NCBI GenBank assembly: GCA_945643635.1
Contig: CALZFC010000005.1
Span: forward strand, 2,405,001 to 2,469,000
Origin: Allodiplogaster sudhausi
Lineage: Eukaryota; Nematoda; Chromadorea; Rhabditida; Diplogasteridae
Length of the DNA: 64,000 nt
Reading direction: 5' to 3'
Made by a program: the position numbers and the translations under genes. Each line of letters begins with the position of its first letter. Position 1 is the stretch's first letter. Below the pieces are notes generated by a model. It was not told where the DNA came from. It saw only the letters and a list, made by a program, of their open reading frames with translations, and did not search any database. This document shows positions 45,990 through 58,900 of the stretch, in pieces.

Positions 45990-47283
45990 GGAGAGTTCAG
46001 AAAATGGAAGGAGGGAGCAAAAGTGCGTGTGAAAATAGGAGGGGCGACAGAAGACAAGGGTCGAGAACGCTCTGTTTCTTCTGGAAAGATAGGATGACAA
46101 AGCGCTGTAAGAGAGATGGAGATAGGGAGTAAAGAGAGAAACAGATAGAGAGGGAATGACGGAACAGCATAGATAAATCGCGAGAAAGAGAAGGAGAGAG
46201 ATGGAGAGAGAGAGAGTGAGAGAAATCGAGAGAGGAATAATGTGTGGGTCCATCGTAGCAAATGATGCCTATGGAATGCCTTTTTTTCTAGTTAACGTAA
46301 GGACAAAGTTTGATGTGGAAGTAGCTGATAAAATTGTGGCAAATAGTGCTAAAATTTTGGAGAAATGGAAAAGGAAAATTGAAACGATAGAGAGAATCAG
46401 TGGAAGGAGAGAAAAGTAAACACAAAACACCACCTCGAAAACACACCCGGAACAGTCCGAAGTTTCTCGATTAACTCTCATTCTCTCTTTCTTTTTGGAA
46501 TTGCACAGGCAAAAACAACTTTATTACTCACATGATCCAGGTCTTGGGAATTTCAAAAGAGTGAATCTCGCATTGTTTTTTTTGTCATCCATTTCAAATC
46601 ACATTTCTGCAACAGTAGAAACATTGTAAAGAGTGATGAAGTGCTGATTGGAGTGTGATTGGAGAAGGCAAAGGGAAGCAATGGCAGGAAAGTCATTTCA
46701 ATACACGTTTAATCAGTGGATCGTGGTTTCAATCTGAGAAATAGCACGCAAAATGCGAAGGATTTACGGCTCCCAAGTAGTGGACCGGTTTGTGCCTAAT
46801 TGGAATGCATAACACACCTGTATCATTCGTATCTTGTCCTTCTTCTCATAGACTTTTAATTAATATTATTTTTCGTACACGAAAATGTGTGTTAATCGTC
46901 TTGTGACTTGAGTGTTAAAAGTTTATTCTGTAGCGAACGTGGCAGGCAGAGAAGCGCACATTTTATCAGCAAATTCAAACTTTACAGATCAGCTTTGGTT
47001 CCACGTGACTTGACACAAAGTGAGTGTCTTGTGATAATGTCAAGGAAACTTGTGAAAATAGGTACTGATCAGTTTATCACAGACGGAGCGGGATGATAAG
47101 CCAGAGGGCGGAAGCGAAGAAGACTCCGCCATCTCTCTGTACTCTATATCTCTAACACCCTCTCATTTTCCCCTCTCTTTTGCTTGTCCCCTCGTCGTCT
47201 GCATGAATTGCTTATGACACAGACGATTCATAGGGCATAATGAACACACCGCAATCAGGAGCGAGAGCCAGAGAAATAGAGAA

Positions 47284-47315
<32 letters not shown>

Positions 47316-47446
47316 TGAAAAGGAGAGAGTGGCGAAATGAATGCTAGAGAGCGCATACAAGAGTAGACTGCTCGATCAGTCATAAATGACGTCACGCGAA
47401 CAGAGCACAATCCTTCCTTGCAGGCTACGCAAATGTAGCCGAGACT
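45990..47446. other. Intergenic, GA-rich
   Basis: GA tracts at about 46180-46235 and 47275-47315, otherwise AT-rich. The open frames here have no supported splice sites. No gene is called. Confidence 0.4.
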
Positions 47447-47959
47447 TCACTCGTAGAACATATCCAGAAGATCCTCGTCGATCTCGCCGACCAAAATGCC
47501 TCTTGACTGAATTTCTCTGAAATTCTTCCTATTACAAAAAGATGAATAATTCGACGATAAAATTTGTGATAGAATAAGAAGGTTGACTACCTGTACGGCC
47601 TAAGAAGTCCAGTGAGCTGTGAGCGAATATCCATGGCCATGATGATGGGTACTGTGAGGTACATGTGGACAGACAGCAACACTAGCACCTCAATTCAGAA
47701 TCGAACGATTAACAAATAAGATTCTTCTTTGTGCTGCTTCTTAGTTACAACTGGAACAATGATGTGTGAATAGTTATTACTCATTGTCAATTACATACTA
47801 TGTTTCACAAACATAAAGTTGTGTCTTCTTTGGTCTGAGTGACCGGTCAGCTTTCCTTTCCGCACTTTTTTCTTCTTTTGATTGACATTTCTCCATTCTT
47901 CAAGAACATTCGAATCTCGTAACATGAAACCACTCTCTCCCTCCCTTCTTGTTATCCTT

Positions 47960-47990
<31 letters not shown>

Positions 47991-48005
47991 CTTCTTGTTA
48001 TCCTT

Positions 48006-48036
<31 letters not shown>

Positions 48037-48050
48037 CTTCTTGTTATCCT

Positions 48051-48096
<46 letters not shown>

Positions 48097-48602
48097 GCTC
48101 TTGCTCTCTCTCTCTCCTTCTATCTCCCTATATACATAGCTCTTGAAATGATGTGAAAGTGTTCGCTACACGAATAGAATTGAGTGTGTATGTGCTGTCT
48201 CCACAAAAGAGATGATCTGGATATACCGGTCAGATCTCTCTCACAGAAGCTTCCTCTCTTTCCATTCTACACTGCTTACATTTTTATGTAATTTTTCGCT
48301 TCCTCTTTCTTTTATATCTGTTTCTCTATTCCGTCTCTCTCTACTTCTCTCTGTCACTCTTTTATCTACATATCTTTTCGCTCTCACTCTTGCTCTCTTT
48401 CTCTCACTGGCAGCACAAACTTGTCCAGGCTGTATTCATATGTATGTATGTATTCTTATGCTTTGAATATCTATTTAATGCTTACAAGTTACTAGAATAT
48501 AATAAGAAGAATTCCCACCGTGTTCCACGTCTGCGGCAGTCGCTTCCCGCAAACGACGCGGATGATTCGACGGAGAAGGCGCCTCTGGGCGAAGGAGAGC
48601 AT
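47447..48602 (-). CDS. Small single-pass membrane protein, 87 residues
   Basis: Three exons (48519-48602, 47591-47688 and 47447-47528) give 264 nt in frame. The protein starts with a basic segment (MLSFAQRRLLRRIIRVVCGK), has one hydrophobic helix (VLVLLSVHMYLTVPIIMAM) and ends with an acidic tail (EIDEDLLDMFYE). The arrangement recalls small mitochondrial or ER membrane proteins. No family is recognised. The first intron, about 830 bp, holds a 170-bp CT microsatellite with three near-identical internal units. Confidence 0.6.
47940..48120 (+). repeat. CT microsatellite with higher-order units
   Basis: Three copies of a unit of about 54 bp (CCCTCCCTTCTTGTTATCC plus a CT run) in tandem, followed by pure CT. 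It lies within the intron of the small membrane protein gene. Confidence 0.85.
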
Positions 48603-48749
48603 CTATGGCTTCTCTGCCACTCTCCGCCTCTTCTTCCTCCTCTCCTTCTCTCTCACTCCTGTCTCTCTTTCCCGTTGTTCTCTCGCCCTCTGTAATCCTT
48701 TTTTCGCCCTCCTCTTCTCACCGCTAAGTCCGTCTTCTTCTTAATTCAG

Positions 48750-49295
48750 CAATTTCTACATAAATTTGTGCTTCTCTTTTTGATTTCGAAGCCTGAAATG
48801 ATCTCTTAATCATTGGGATCGGCGGATTAACAGTGAGTAAAGTTTTTGCGAATCGATGAATGAAAGAGCGAAGCAAGAAGAAAGCTGCTTTTTGCGATGA
48901 AAGTTTTCGGGGACTGAGATATGTATGTTCTTGGGCAACCACTTGTCCAAGAACATACATATTCTTGGGCATTATTTGAAGATGGTCGAATGGCAGTTCT
49001 TAAACAAAAAAGCAACGGTGACGGTAAAAACTGTTTTAAAAGCAACATCAATGCGTGCATATGAATGCACAAATGTATATCCGATCAATTGGTATTTCTA
49101 ATTAGTAGAATTTTGGTCATGGGGCTTACGAAGCGGCATTTTCTGTGAAATGCAAGCATTTGCAGGATGCTTTCGCTGGATCCCCTTCTTTTTGCCATCT
49201 TTTCCTCTTTGTCTCCTTCCATTTCTCTCCATCTCTCTATCGTCTCTCTCGTTCTCTCATTCTCAGCTTCTTCCTCGCTCTCTACTTTCTCACGT

Positions 49296-49344
<49 letters not shown>

Positions 49345-50552
49345 TTCTCCTTGCCTCTTCCCCCCCCCTCTTCTTCTTCCAGACCACTTCCTTGCATGCA
49401 CTCAATGCATGTCTTCAACACAGACGGCTGCACTCATTTATGCGCTTTTTCCTTCCGCTTCATTTCATTTGCAATTCATTTCTCGTAGACAGGCCCATAA
49501 CTTTCTGCTCTATTTTCACGATTTCTTTCCATATATTTCCCTCTGTTTTTCCTCCACTTACATGCTTGAATTTACCTTATGGTTATCCAATAGAATGCCG
49601 GAAAAAAATGTTCGTTCCATCATCAAGCATTCATAGATGTTAAGTCCATAAGAACTTTAAAAGCCATCACCAAAAAATCTTAGCTATGCATGTGGAAAGC
49701 AGCCCAAGTGTGCTCCGAGTAATTGAGGATGGAAGACTACGGCAAGGAACACTTTAGGATATACGTATGATGAAGACGGAAATAATAAAATGAAAAAGAG
49801 GCAATTTTTTTTCGAATTCGAGAACACGGAAAAAGAAAAACCGAATTAACGAATAAAATGTAAATGTACAGTGGAAGTATGAACATGGGTAGCAAAAACA
49901 GGAGAAGATTCCATTCTACTTAAAAAAAATATTGCATGCATGCAAAGGAGAAAAGTAGAGGATGCCGTAGGCAAAAGAGTATTCGTGAGGGAGGACGATT
50001 TGGAAGAGAACATCAACATCCAGGCAGATGCCAATCAAGGGAGAGTAAGGGATAGAGAGCGTGGAGAAAGAGAGAAAGAAAGAGAGAGAGCCAGTAAACG
50101 AGAGAGATAAGGACAAAGAATTGCAGAATACACGACAGCAAGAGACGGAAGCAGCGGAAAGAAAGTGGCTGAGAGGAGGGAATTGGGTTTACTCTCCTCA
50201 CCACCGACAGCTCAACCTGCCACTTCTATGCAAGAGCGGAGCAATGAGGAATGTCGCAGAGAACATTATTGATAATGCAATAATGTATGATGTGGGAAAA
50301 GCTTGGACAACCCAACAATCTGATTTTATATGCAAAAACACTTATTAGATCTTTCTGTTTTTCCACTTAACTCATTTTGATGTATGTTTTTTTCTGTGTT
50401 TTAAATTTGTGTGCATGCATGTATGTACATACATACATACATATGCAAATAGACGATGATCAGATTTAGGAAAATAGTTTACTAGTTATAAGGTACACCA
50501 TGTCTCAAATTTACAAACAGAATAAATTTACAGAGCCAAAACAACTTTCTCT
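48750..50552. other. Intergenic with CT repeats
   Basis: A CT tract at about 49300-49345 and a short perfect dyad near 48920-48970 (GTATGTTCTTGG and its inverse) can form a hairpin. A minus-strand hydrophobic frame near 49930-50035 (LIGICLDVDVLFQIVLPHEY) could be part of a membrane-protein exon but has no clear splice context. No gene is called. Confidence 0.4.
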
Positions 50553-51778
50553 TCATGCGCGCCCAGCCGAAGCAGGAACCGCTTGTGAGGCGGCAGTGGC
50601 ACAGGCAGCGGCCTGCGCCTCGCAGTACGCCTTGCACCACGCTTCCGCGCTCATAGGGGCGATGGCTTGCTGAAGGACAAGGGGACATTTAAGGCAGGCA
50701 CTTTAACATAAAGTAAAATGTCAGTAATTTCACTATTGTAAAGTGAATAAAGGGAGAAGAGAATTTAAAGTGAGCCAAACCCTGCGGCGCCTCGCGATGA
50801 GAGTAGCGAGCGCGTTTCTCTTCTTGCGACCGAAGCATCCTCCTCCGAAGGAGTTGCATCCACCTCCACACGAATTGCAACCTCCTCCGCACGAGTTGTA
50901 GCCGCCGCCGCAGCCTCCGGACGAGAACAGAGGCAGGATATTCTGCACATTAATATTATTATTTTACTTTTCCTAACTGAAAAATAAATGAGAATTCTCT
51001 AGCTATAGATGAGGCTAGTTGCATATTTTTTATTAATTTATAAACATACGATTCTGTTGTTGCATCCGCTATTGCAGCCACTGTTGCAGCCACCTCCGCA
51101 TCCACTGTTGCATCCGCATCCGCAGCCGGAGCTGTAGCCGATGTTGCAGCCAGAGTTGCAACCGCAACCGCCGCCGAAGGAGTTGTATCCACCGTACCCT
51201 CCTCCGCAGCCAGAGTTGCATCCACAGCCGTTGTTGTTGATTGGTGACAGGAGAATCTTGGAAGATAAAGGTTAAAGAAGGACAGTAGAAGAGGAATTCA
51301 GGAAATGTGACTTGTTCTTCCGACGAGTCTGTTCAGAAAACATCATAGATACCACGCGGTTGTTATTGTTGTTGCAGCCACATCCGCAGCCCCCACCGTA
51401 GCTGCCGCCGCATCCTCCACCGCATCCTCCACCACATCCTCCACCGCAGCCCCCTCCATAGCTGCCACCGCATCCTCCACCGCATCCTCCACCACATCCT
51501 CCACCGAAGCCTCCACCACAGCAACGCTTCATGCGCGCTTGTTCTGCATCAGAAGCGGAAAGCGGCGCGGCCGGGTCGGCTGTCCTCGAGGGAACCGGCG
51601 CGAAAGGCAAAAGCGGAGAGGCCTGTTACATTGTATATTATTTAATAACTGACTGCGAAATAAGGCAGCGAAAAGATTAATGAAACGGTAAAATACAAAA
51701 GTTAAAAAATATATATATAAAATAAATTACTTGTACAGTGACGAAAACACAGAGCAAAGCAACTGTGGCGGAGTGCAT
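50553..51778 (-). CDS. Secreted Gly/Cys-rich modular protein, copy 1 (267 residues)
   Basis: Five exons, all joined at phase 0: 51731-51778 signal peptide (MHSATVALLCVFVTVQ); 51353-51622 propeptide, a dibasic KR, then CCGGG and repeated GGGC units ending in Asn residues; 51050-51256 starting ILLSPINNNGCGCNSGCGGG; 50781-50942 starting NILPLFSSGGCGGG and ending in GRKKRNALATLIARRR; 50553-50669, an Ala-rich tail with MSAEAWCKAYCEAQAAACAT. The protein is likely secreted, processed at basic sites and heavily disulfide-linked, or a structural cuticle or eggshell component; an antimicrobial role is also possible. None of these is established. Copy 2 lies just upstream on the same strand. Confidence 0.85.
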
Positions 51779-51840
51779 TGCGGAGAGAAGAAAAGAGGAG
51801 AAGACGGCGGCTTCTGCTGCTCTTCTAAGCTCACTCCTCC

Positions 51841-51865
51841 TCTTATATGCCCCAGGCAATCTGTG
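51841..51865 (-). promoter_or_regulatory. Core promoter block of Gly/Cys-rich copy 1
   Basis: A 25-bp block with a TATA element (ATATAAGA on the coding strand) and CCTGGGGCAT directly upstream of it, 63 bp before the ATG. It matches the block of copy 2 at 23 of 25 positions. Confidence 0.7.
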
Positions 51866-51899
51866 AAGCGGTTCTTCTCGATCAGTGCCAGAGATTCTT

Positions 51900-52254
51900 C
51901 CTGGTCGGCATCTCTCTACTCTCTCATTTGCTCTGACTCTCTCTCTGCTCTCATTTGATCTCTTTCTCTTCCATCTCTCGCCATCTCTCAGTGGCCGCGC
52001 CTGCGCAAAGTCTTGGAGAGGGAATTCCCGTGGATTCAGCGCGCCCTCTCCGTAATCAGCACTCTCTCTCTCCCATTCTCTGTCGTGATTATCTGGAGCA
52101 CTTCTTGAACCACTTCCAGTGCACAGAGCACAAGATGCAGAACACATTTTGATTGCATCTCATCCTTTTGCCTTTCCTCGTCCTTCCTCCTTTTCGCATC
52201 GTCTCTTTGATTCCTTTTCTCTTTTGCATTCTCTTTCTTTCACGCTCATTCTTT

Positions 52255-52295
<41 letters not shown>

Positions 52296-53295
52296 TTTCA
52301 ATATACCTGATTAATTTTCAATCTCTCGAACTCTCCTTTTTCCTAGTCAAATTTCTGACCACTTCAAGCTTTCTTGACAATGCTACGTATACTCTAAACT
52401 CGAATGGGTTATACTAATAAACCGTTCTTTCCATGCCATTGCCCACAGTTTGAACAACAACGGACCTTGTCAGTTATTGATGCAAACATTTTGGTCAAAA
52501 CATGATGCAATTTGGATCCGCTCATTCATACTTCGATGGAAGTCTCGCCAGTGATGACATTTAGTGATCGTATATCGTACTATTATAGTAATGAATAGGA
52601 ATGAAAACATGGATTAAGACCGGATAAAGTGATGAATAGTACCTCCACATTTCATTTGCAATATTGAAGACGTTATGTGCAATTAGGATCTTAATATACT
52701 TTTTCGTACTTATGGCCTCCGAAGAATTTGGAAAGACGCTGTGCATGTCGTTTGACAGTTTCCATTTTGTAATTGGTATTCAGAAGCATTCCATCACAGA
52801 AACAATTTGCGTAGCAAATCAAACTGTTTATCTTCGCACTAAATTTGCTGATATAGAGCATGAGAAGAAACAGGGTTATTGAAATCGTGCTTATTAAATT
52901 ATCTGGATCTTTTTCAGCATCGTGAATGACAATTTCTGCAAGGGAGGTTCCTCTTAGTGTTGAGGGCAATGGAGAGGAATGTAAACAATACACCTCATTG
53001 TCTTAAGATGTAGGAGGTATTTATATTCTGCGATTTTTAAATATCGTTCGATTATAAATAGCAACACATATCTTAACAACCGTCGGCTTACTTGATTCCC
53101 CTGACATCTTGTGTTCTATCATTCTTGAAAGTGCCTTTCAATATGTTCTTTGGATGCATTTCCCCGAGCGATTCCCTACACTGAAGGCAAATGAGGTTCA
53201 GGAACAATATTTATTAGTTTAGATAGACAGTTTCATCGGTCGCAAGGTTCACAAATGTACAGACAAATGGGTGCTAGGAAGCATTCTCTTCCGCT
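51900..53295. other. Region between the two Gly/Cys-rich genes
   Basis: A CT tract near 52257-52292 and AT-rich sequence. Short frames (for example minus 52691-52993) have no recognisable motif. No gene is called. Confidence 0.4.
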
Positions 53296-54747
53296 TTAGG
53301 CGCGAACAGCAGCGGCGGCAGTGGCCTGCGCTGCAGCAGAAGCGGCGGCGATGGCTTCCGCGTGGGGTGCGGCAGCTGGCGTCTGGGCAGCGGCGCACGC
53401 GGCAGCCTGAGCGTTGCAGAAGGCATTGCACTCGGGAGACATCGGAGAGGCTTCTCCGGTCGCTTGCTTAACAAAATTGAATGACACTTGAAGTACTGTA
53501 TTGGTACAAAAGGGAAGTGCAGTCTGACTCTTCGGCGTCTGGCGATGAGAGTGGCGAGTGCGTCTCTCTTCTTGCGTCCGTAGAAGCCACCGCCGCAGGG
53601 GTTGCAGCAGCAGCCGCCAGAGGAGATCGGCAGGATAGCCTGCAGTTTTCCATTCTTGCTCTCTATTATTATTTCGTTTGTAATCTACTGTTGACTGTTT
53701 TGAAAGCAAAAAGAAGAACATGTCCGTTCATTGGCCAAACGGTCGAATAGGGTTTTCTCCAACTAACAACTCCTCCATTGTTGCATCCGCAGCCGCATCC
53801 CCCACCGTATCCCCCGTATCCCCCGTATCCACCACATCCGCAGCCGCCTCCACAGCCACCGCCGCAGCCGCAGCCGCCCCCGCAACCACCTCCGCAACCG
53901 CAGCCGCCGCTCACCGGTGTCAAGAGGATCTGCAAGCAACGCATCAGTTCAGTCTTCTATGATATTGATGAACGGAGATTAAAAAGAGAAGCCACAAAAT
54001 CAAAATAAATGCAGACTCAAGTTGCAACGGCTCTCCTTGTGCTGAACTCTCATTGGTTCAGCACAAGAATTGCAATTTCGCATGTAGAAGACAAGCAAAT
54101 AGCACCGAGTGGGTTCTGCACCCATTAATTTGCTTTGGTGGTTGCGGTTATGGTACTAAAGTCTGCTTAGTTTGTACAATAATATTGAAATAAACACAAA
54201 GCATCCTTACTGCTCGGTTGTTGTTGCATCCACAGCCACCTCCGCAGCCTCCTCCACAGCCACCTCCACACCCCCCTCCACAGCCTCCGCAACCGCCGCC
54301 GCAGCCACAACCGCAGTTATTGATCGGAGTCAGAATGACCTCAATTGATATTCTTTTTATTTACTAGTCAACTATTCAAGCCCATCGAATATAGAGTGAA
54401 TGATTCTCTTTAGAAAGAGCGCTTAGAAGACGAAACCTTCTGGCCGCATCCTCCGCAGCCGCCGCCGCAGCCACAGAAGCGCTTCGCACGAGTGAGTGCC
54501 GCGTCAGGCACGGAAGCCGCAGCTGCCACTTGCTGCGGAAGCGGCGAAGCCTAGCGATATTTTGAATCATCATTGATAGTTGAGACAAAAAATATTCAAA
54601 AATGATCTTTTGAAGTATCTTCTTCGTTGCTTTGGTGGTCTACTACATACAGTAGCCAAGTATGGAACAAAACTAGGAAACATGAATATTCACTTTGCAT
54701 GCGCTGAGAGCGCAGAGCAGAGCAAGGATGATCGCGAAGCAAGACAT
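53296..54747 (-). CDS. Secreted Gly/Cys-rich modular protein, copy 2 (246 residues)
   Basis: Six exons, every intron phase 0: 54694-54747 signal peptide (MSCFAIILALLCALSACK); 54437-54550 propeptide then AKRFCGCGGGCGGCG; 54211-54339 starting VILTPINNCGCGCGGG; 53768-53929 starting ILLTPVSGGCGCGGG with GGYGGYGGYGGG; 53529-53639 starting AILPISSGGCCCN and ending GRKKRDALATLIARRRR; 53296-53466, an Ala-rich tail with MSPECNAFCNAQAAACAAAQ. The order of parts is the same as in copy 1, with one more repeat exon. Each repeat exon opens with a hydrophobic I-L-x-P motif, then Cys-Gly repeats. The family is not one I can name. Confidence 0.85.
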
Positions 54748-54804
54748 GGCCAGGAGAGGAGAGGAGAGGGTGGAGGTGCTTCTCTCTGCTTCTTCCTTGC
54801 CATC

Positions 54805-54829
54805 TCTTTTATGCCCCAGGCAGTCTGTG
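54805..54829 (-). promoter_or_regulatory. Core promoter block of Gly/Cys-rich copy 2
   Basis: Same 25-bp block as upstream of copy 1: a TATA element (ATAAAAGA on the coding strand) preceded by CCTGGGGC, 58 bp before the ATG. Confidence 0.7.
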
Positions 54830-54884
54830 TGGGCGGGGGGCTTCCGAGAGTCATCCTTGTTCACGATCACTCCTCTGCACAGCT

Positions 54885-55681
54885 TCTCTCTCTCTCTATC
54901 TCTCTCTCTCTCTCTCTCTCGCTCTCTACCTGATTCTCTCTTTCTCCTACCTCCCTCACTCTCTCATCGTCACTCTGCTTTCTCATTTTCTTCTTCTCTC
55001 TCCTTTCTCTCCCTGCCTCCTTTCTGCGCACTTCCTGTGCAACTTGTTGATCAGCATCGCTTCTCTCATCTGTCTGCACTCTGGTGCCTGTTCAGTTTTT
55101 CTCTCTCTCTTTCTCTCTTCCCTCTTCGTCTTCGTCTGCTTGTTCTCTCGCCATCTCTCTCTCCCAGGAATTTTTTCCTCCCCCCACCGTTTGCCCCCTT
55201 TCTTTCGCTCGTTCTTGCTCCTCCCCATCTTTTCCTTGTCACTCGTGTCAATATTCTTGACTTCTTCCTCTCCTCCAGACGCGTCTGAGTGCGTGAGACC
55301 GCGTGTGTAAGCAATGGTTCCGGGAGAACCGTGAACGAGGAGAAAGAGAGAGAGAGAAAGAGAGAAAGAGAGAGAGAAGCAGAGAGATGGAGAAAGAGCG
55401 AGAGAGCAATGGCTACGAAGAGTAGGGAGAGAGTACCTGCATACTACATCCATTGACAATGTTTGCGTGCGTGTCTGTGCATAATGCATTTGCATATTTG
55501 CTCTGGATGGTGTCTAGCAATAGTAGAGTGATGATTCTGGTCTTTTGTACTTTCTGTCTAGTCAAGGAAGGGTTCGAGTTCTTCAATACAAGTAGAAAGA
55601 TGGAAAAAACAACCAGCATATGAAATGAATGTGCACGTGCATGTTTGTAAATACATATACATATGAATGGCTACCTTACAA
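54885..55681. other. CT-rich intergenic sequence
   Basis: CT tract at about 54886-54920, then pyrimidine-rich sequence to about 55280 and a GA tract at 55340-55400. The frames (for example 54695-55288) are low-complexity Leu/Ser/Pro strings. Confidence 0.5.
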
Positions 55682-55841
55682 TTAGACGGCATCGCACTTC
55701 AGTGATTTTTCGTATTCGGCGCGAATCTTCGGTTTGTAGTGCTCTTCCAGCCACTTCTGAGATTCCGGCCCGGTGGTTTCCACGGGAAATTCGCCAAGCA
55801 ACGATGGAAAGACCTAATAGTAGTGAATTTTGAGTATATAT

Positions 55842-55872
<31 letters not shown>

Positions 55873-55875
55873 ATG

Positions 55876-55920
<45 letters not shown>

Positions 55921-58900
55921 TTCTCGTCTCTTCTCATTCTTCGGAACCGTATGTAAACAAACTATCATTATCACTCCCCGCTTTCTCTATCAGAATGAGA
56001 GTCCAGCCGGAGCATAATCCCATCAACACAAAATGTTCACACAAGAAGACATTCTGCAAGATGCTCAGAAAGAGGAAATAGAAATAGCAAAAAGCCTGTC
56101 GCCCGTGCGAGTGGTCGGGAGGGAATGGGCGTGGGCGGGCAGTCAAAGAAAGCAAGAGAACAAGCAGATTTCTTCTACCTTTTCCTCACTAAAGCACATT
56201 CTCTTCCTATATTCTGAAAATTTCTATACAATTTAATCCACATTAAGAGTTCTTTCTCTTTGTCCTCTGATCTTTGTCGCTAACCGAATTGTAGACAGCG
56301 TGAGCGTTCTCCAGGTACTGAGTCTCAAAGCGTCCCTTTGGAGTTGTGATACGGTAGAACTCCATTTGTTCAGGGCTCGAAACTGATGGCCAATCAAGCG
56401 ACGGTTTTCTATGCAGCCAAAATTAAGTAGTGATGGCTATAATTCATTGTTAAACCCCTTGATTGCGAAAGAAGTCCAGGCATCGGAGAGAAAGTCGGCG
56501 ATTGCTTTGTCATCTTCCGTGATTGTTCCTGCCTCCGCTGCCGGCTCCCAGTCAAATTTGTACTTCCACAAGAAACGAAGCTCGCTTGCATGGGGCACGG
56601 CTGAAAGCAGAATAAGCAAGGAATGAATATCAGGAAGTGGGAGATAAACGAACCTCGCCATCCGCCGAAGGAGACGTTCCCTCCAAAGACGCTCATGTAG
56701 TCGTAAGTGTACAGGAACAGATCCCGATTGCCGTTCGCCGCGTAATGCGTCGCGTCATTGCGAAGAGCACCAGCAAAGATCATATCTCCGAGCGCCTTTA
56801 ATTAAAAATTTTTTTTTAATTTTCCAAACACGTATAATAAGGCTAGGATGGCAATTCTTTAGCGATACTGTATTTGTGTCTTTAAAACAGAAGTATTTCA
56901 CGACGGGGCGATTGTTAATATCATTCGCTTTAAGAAGTGTCACTATTAAACTATGAAAAACTGAAACCTCGACGGCGATCTTGAACCACTCGAGATGATC
57001 GTCTTCTGGGATTTCACGGGCTCGCATGTAGACACTGCGGATTATATCCGCGAGCAGACTACTTTTGCCTGAATAGTTTAAAACAGCTGAATTGTAGATG
57101 AAGCAGTGAAATTCTTGCCCAATTCATACTCATATCTAAATTAATTTCTATGGAAACTCTCAGAAAAATCAAACTAGTTTCATACTTGCCTGACAGGTAA
57201 GGAAACGTAATGTTGAGGAATGTCGAGAAATTGGATGAGTTGAAGACGGAGAGATCGGACAGCGCATTTGGGGTATCCTGGACCACATCTGGGTTTACTG
57301 CAATAAGCGATTGCAGCTATAATAATATTAAGAAAAACCTGCGTAGCTCACCATTTTCGGGTCGTCTCTATCTTTTTCTCCTTTCTTTTTGTCACGACAG
57401 GTTATGAAAATAGGATTTGCTGTCATTCACAAAAGGTGACAAGAAAAAAAAGCTCTTGGTTCCTAACTGAATCCCGTCATCTCGTCCCGGACGTTACCGA
57501 GCAAGACAGGGAAGTTCGGCCGCTGCTCGGCCAGCCGCGTCACTGTGTCCGGGAAGAGGAAGCCGTCCGCGTACACCGCGAATCCGTGCAGTTCATTCAA
57601 CTAATTTCGATCAATTCAATACTCTTGCTTTAAAATAATAATTATCTATATATACATACATATATAAATATATATTATATAATCGCAAGAATCTGCAATC
57701 TATTCCAAAAATGAAAGCGAGAATTGAATATTTCTGTGTGAATCTGACCTGTGTCACATTGATCAGAGTGCGCCAGTCGATGCCTCGCATACACGAAGAA
57801 AGAGAAGCAAGTCGCCCAGGCATCTTCATTGAAGTGGCACAGCTGAAGAAAGCAAGAGAGAATGGTGTGTTTGGAGTCCTCATCTTGACATTACACCTCT
57901 TGGGCAACTTGTTTGTCATGGGAGGGCAAAGGGCTGTCCGCTGTGCGATGAAGCAAGAGTTCCCCGCCAGATTGCTGGATGATTCGATGGAAGAGACCTT
58001 GAATTTTTCATTGACATCTTTCTGCGTCAAATTAAGAATAATTACATAATCTCTGATTAAGTTAGACCCATCAATATTCACCCCTTGCCAACGGCGACAG
58101 CGAAAGGGCGGAGACTGCGCAGCCACCGGCGCTCTCTCCGAAGATTGTCACTTGAGAGGGGTCTCCGCCAAAGGAGCCGATCTCCTCTTGAATCCAGTGG
58201 AGGGCCAGGAGCTGCAGAGATTAAAAAAAACATGCAAATTGTCAAATCGCTTGGCATATTCTGTTAACCTGATCGAATGTTCCACGGTTCGCCGGAAATT
58301 CCTCCGACAGTGTCGTGAAGAAGCCTGGGCAACGTGTATACATATATAAAATACAGATAGCAATCTTAAATCTCATTTTTGTGGTGTATATGTAGATCAT
58401 AATGGTCTAACCAAGAGCACCCAGGCGGTATTGGATGGTGATGAGGACCACTCCTTTCGAGACAAAGTTGCGTACTCCTCCCTTGAGAGAAGAAATAGCT
58501 TTAAGCAAACGTTCTCTTACTATGACGTTTTTTTTGCTATGGCTAACTTCTCTTTAATTCATTAATAAACCTTATAGTCGTAAGTGTACGCGCTTCCTGA
58601 AGTGTAGCCGCCGCCGTGGATCCAAACCTTCACTGGATACTTTCTGCCACTCGTCACCTGCAATTGTTCCTCTTGAAGAAAGATCTTGTCCAGTTTCCAC
58701 CAACCGATGGCGACATCACATTCAGCTGGAGGCAGTCCTCGTCACATTTGCTGTCTCTCGAATATCTTGGCTCGAAACTCAGCTCGCCGACAGGCGGAAT
58801 GGCATACGGTATTCCCAGGAAGACATCGGCCGCCCCCGAGTAGAGTTGCGTGACGTCATTGCCGTAGTCAACATGGAAGCCGTGCACGGCGCCGAGAGAT

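Noticed and set aside
47940..48120. Regular repeat units suggesting a CRISPR-like array
   Set aside because: The units are CT microsatellite with a short interruption, without unique spacers, in a eukaryotic intron.
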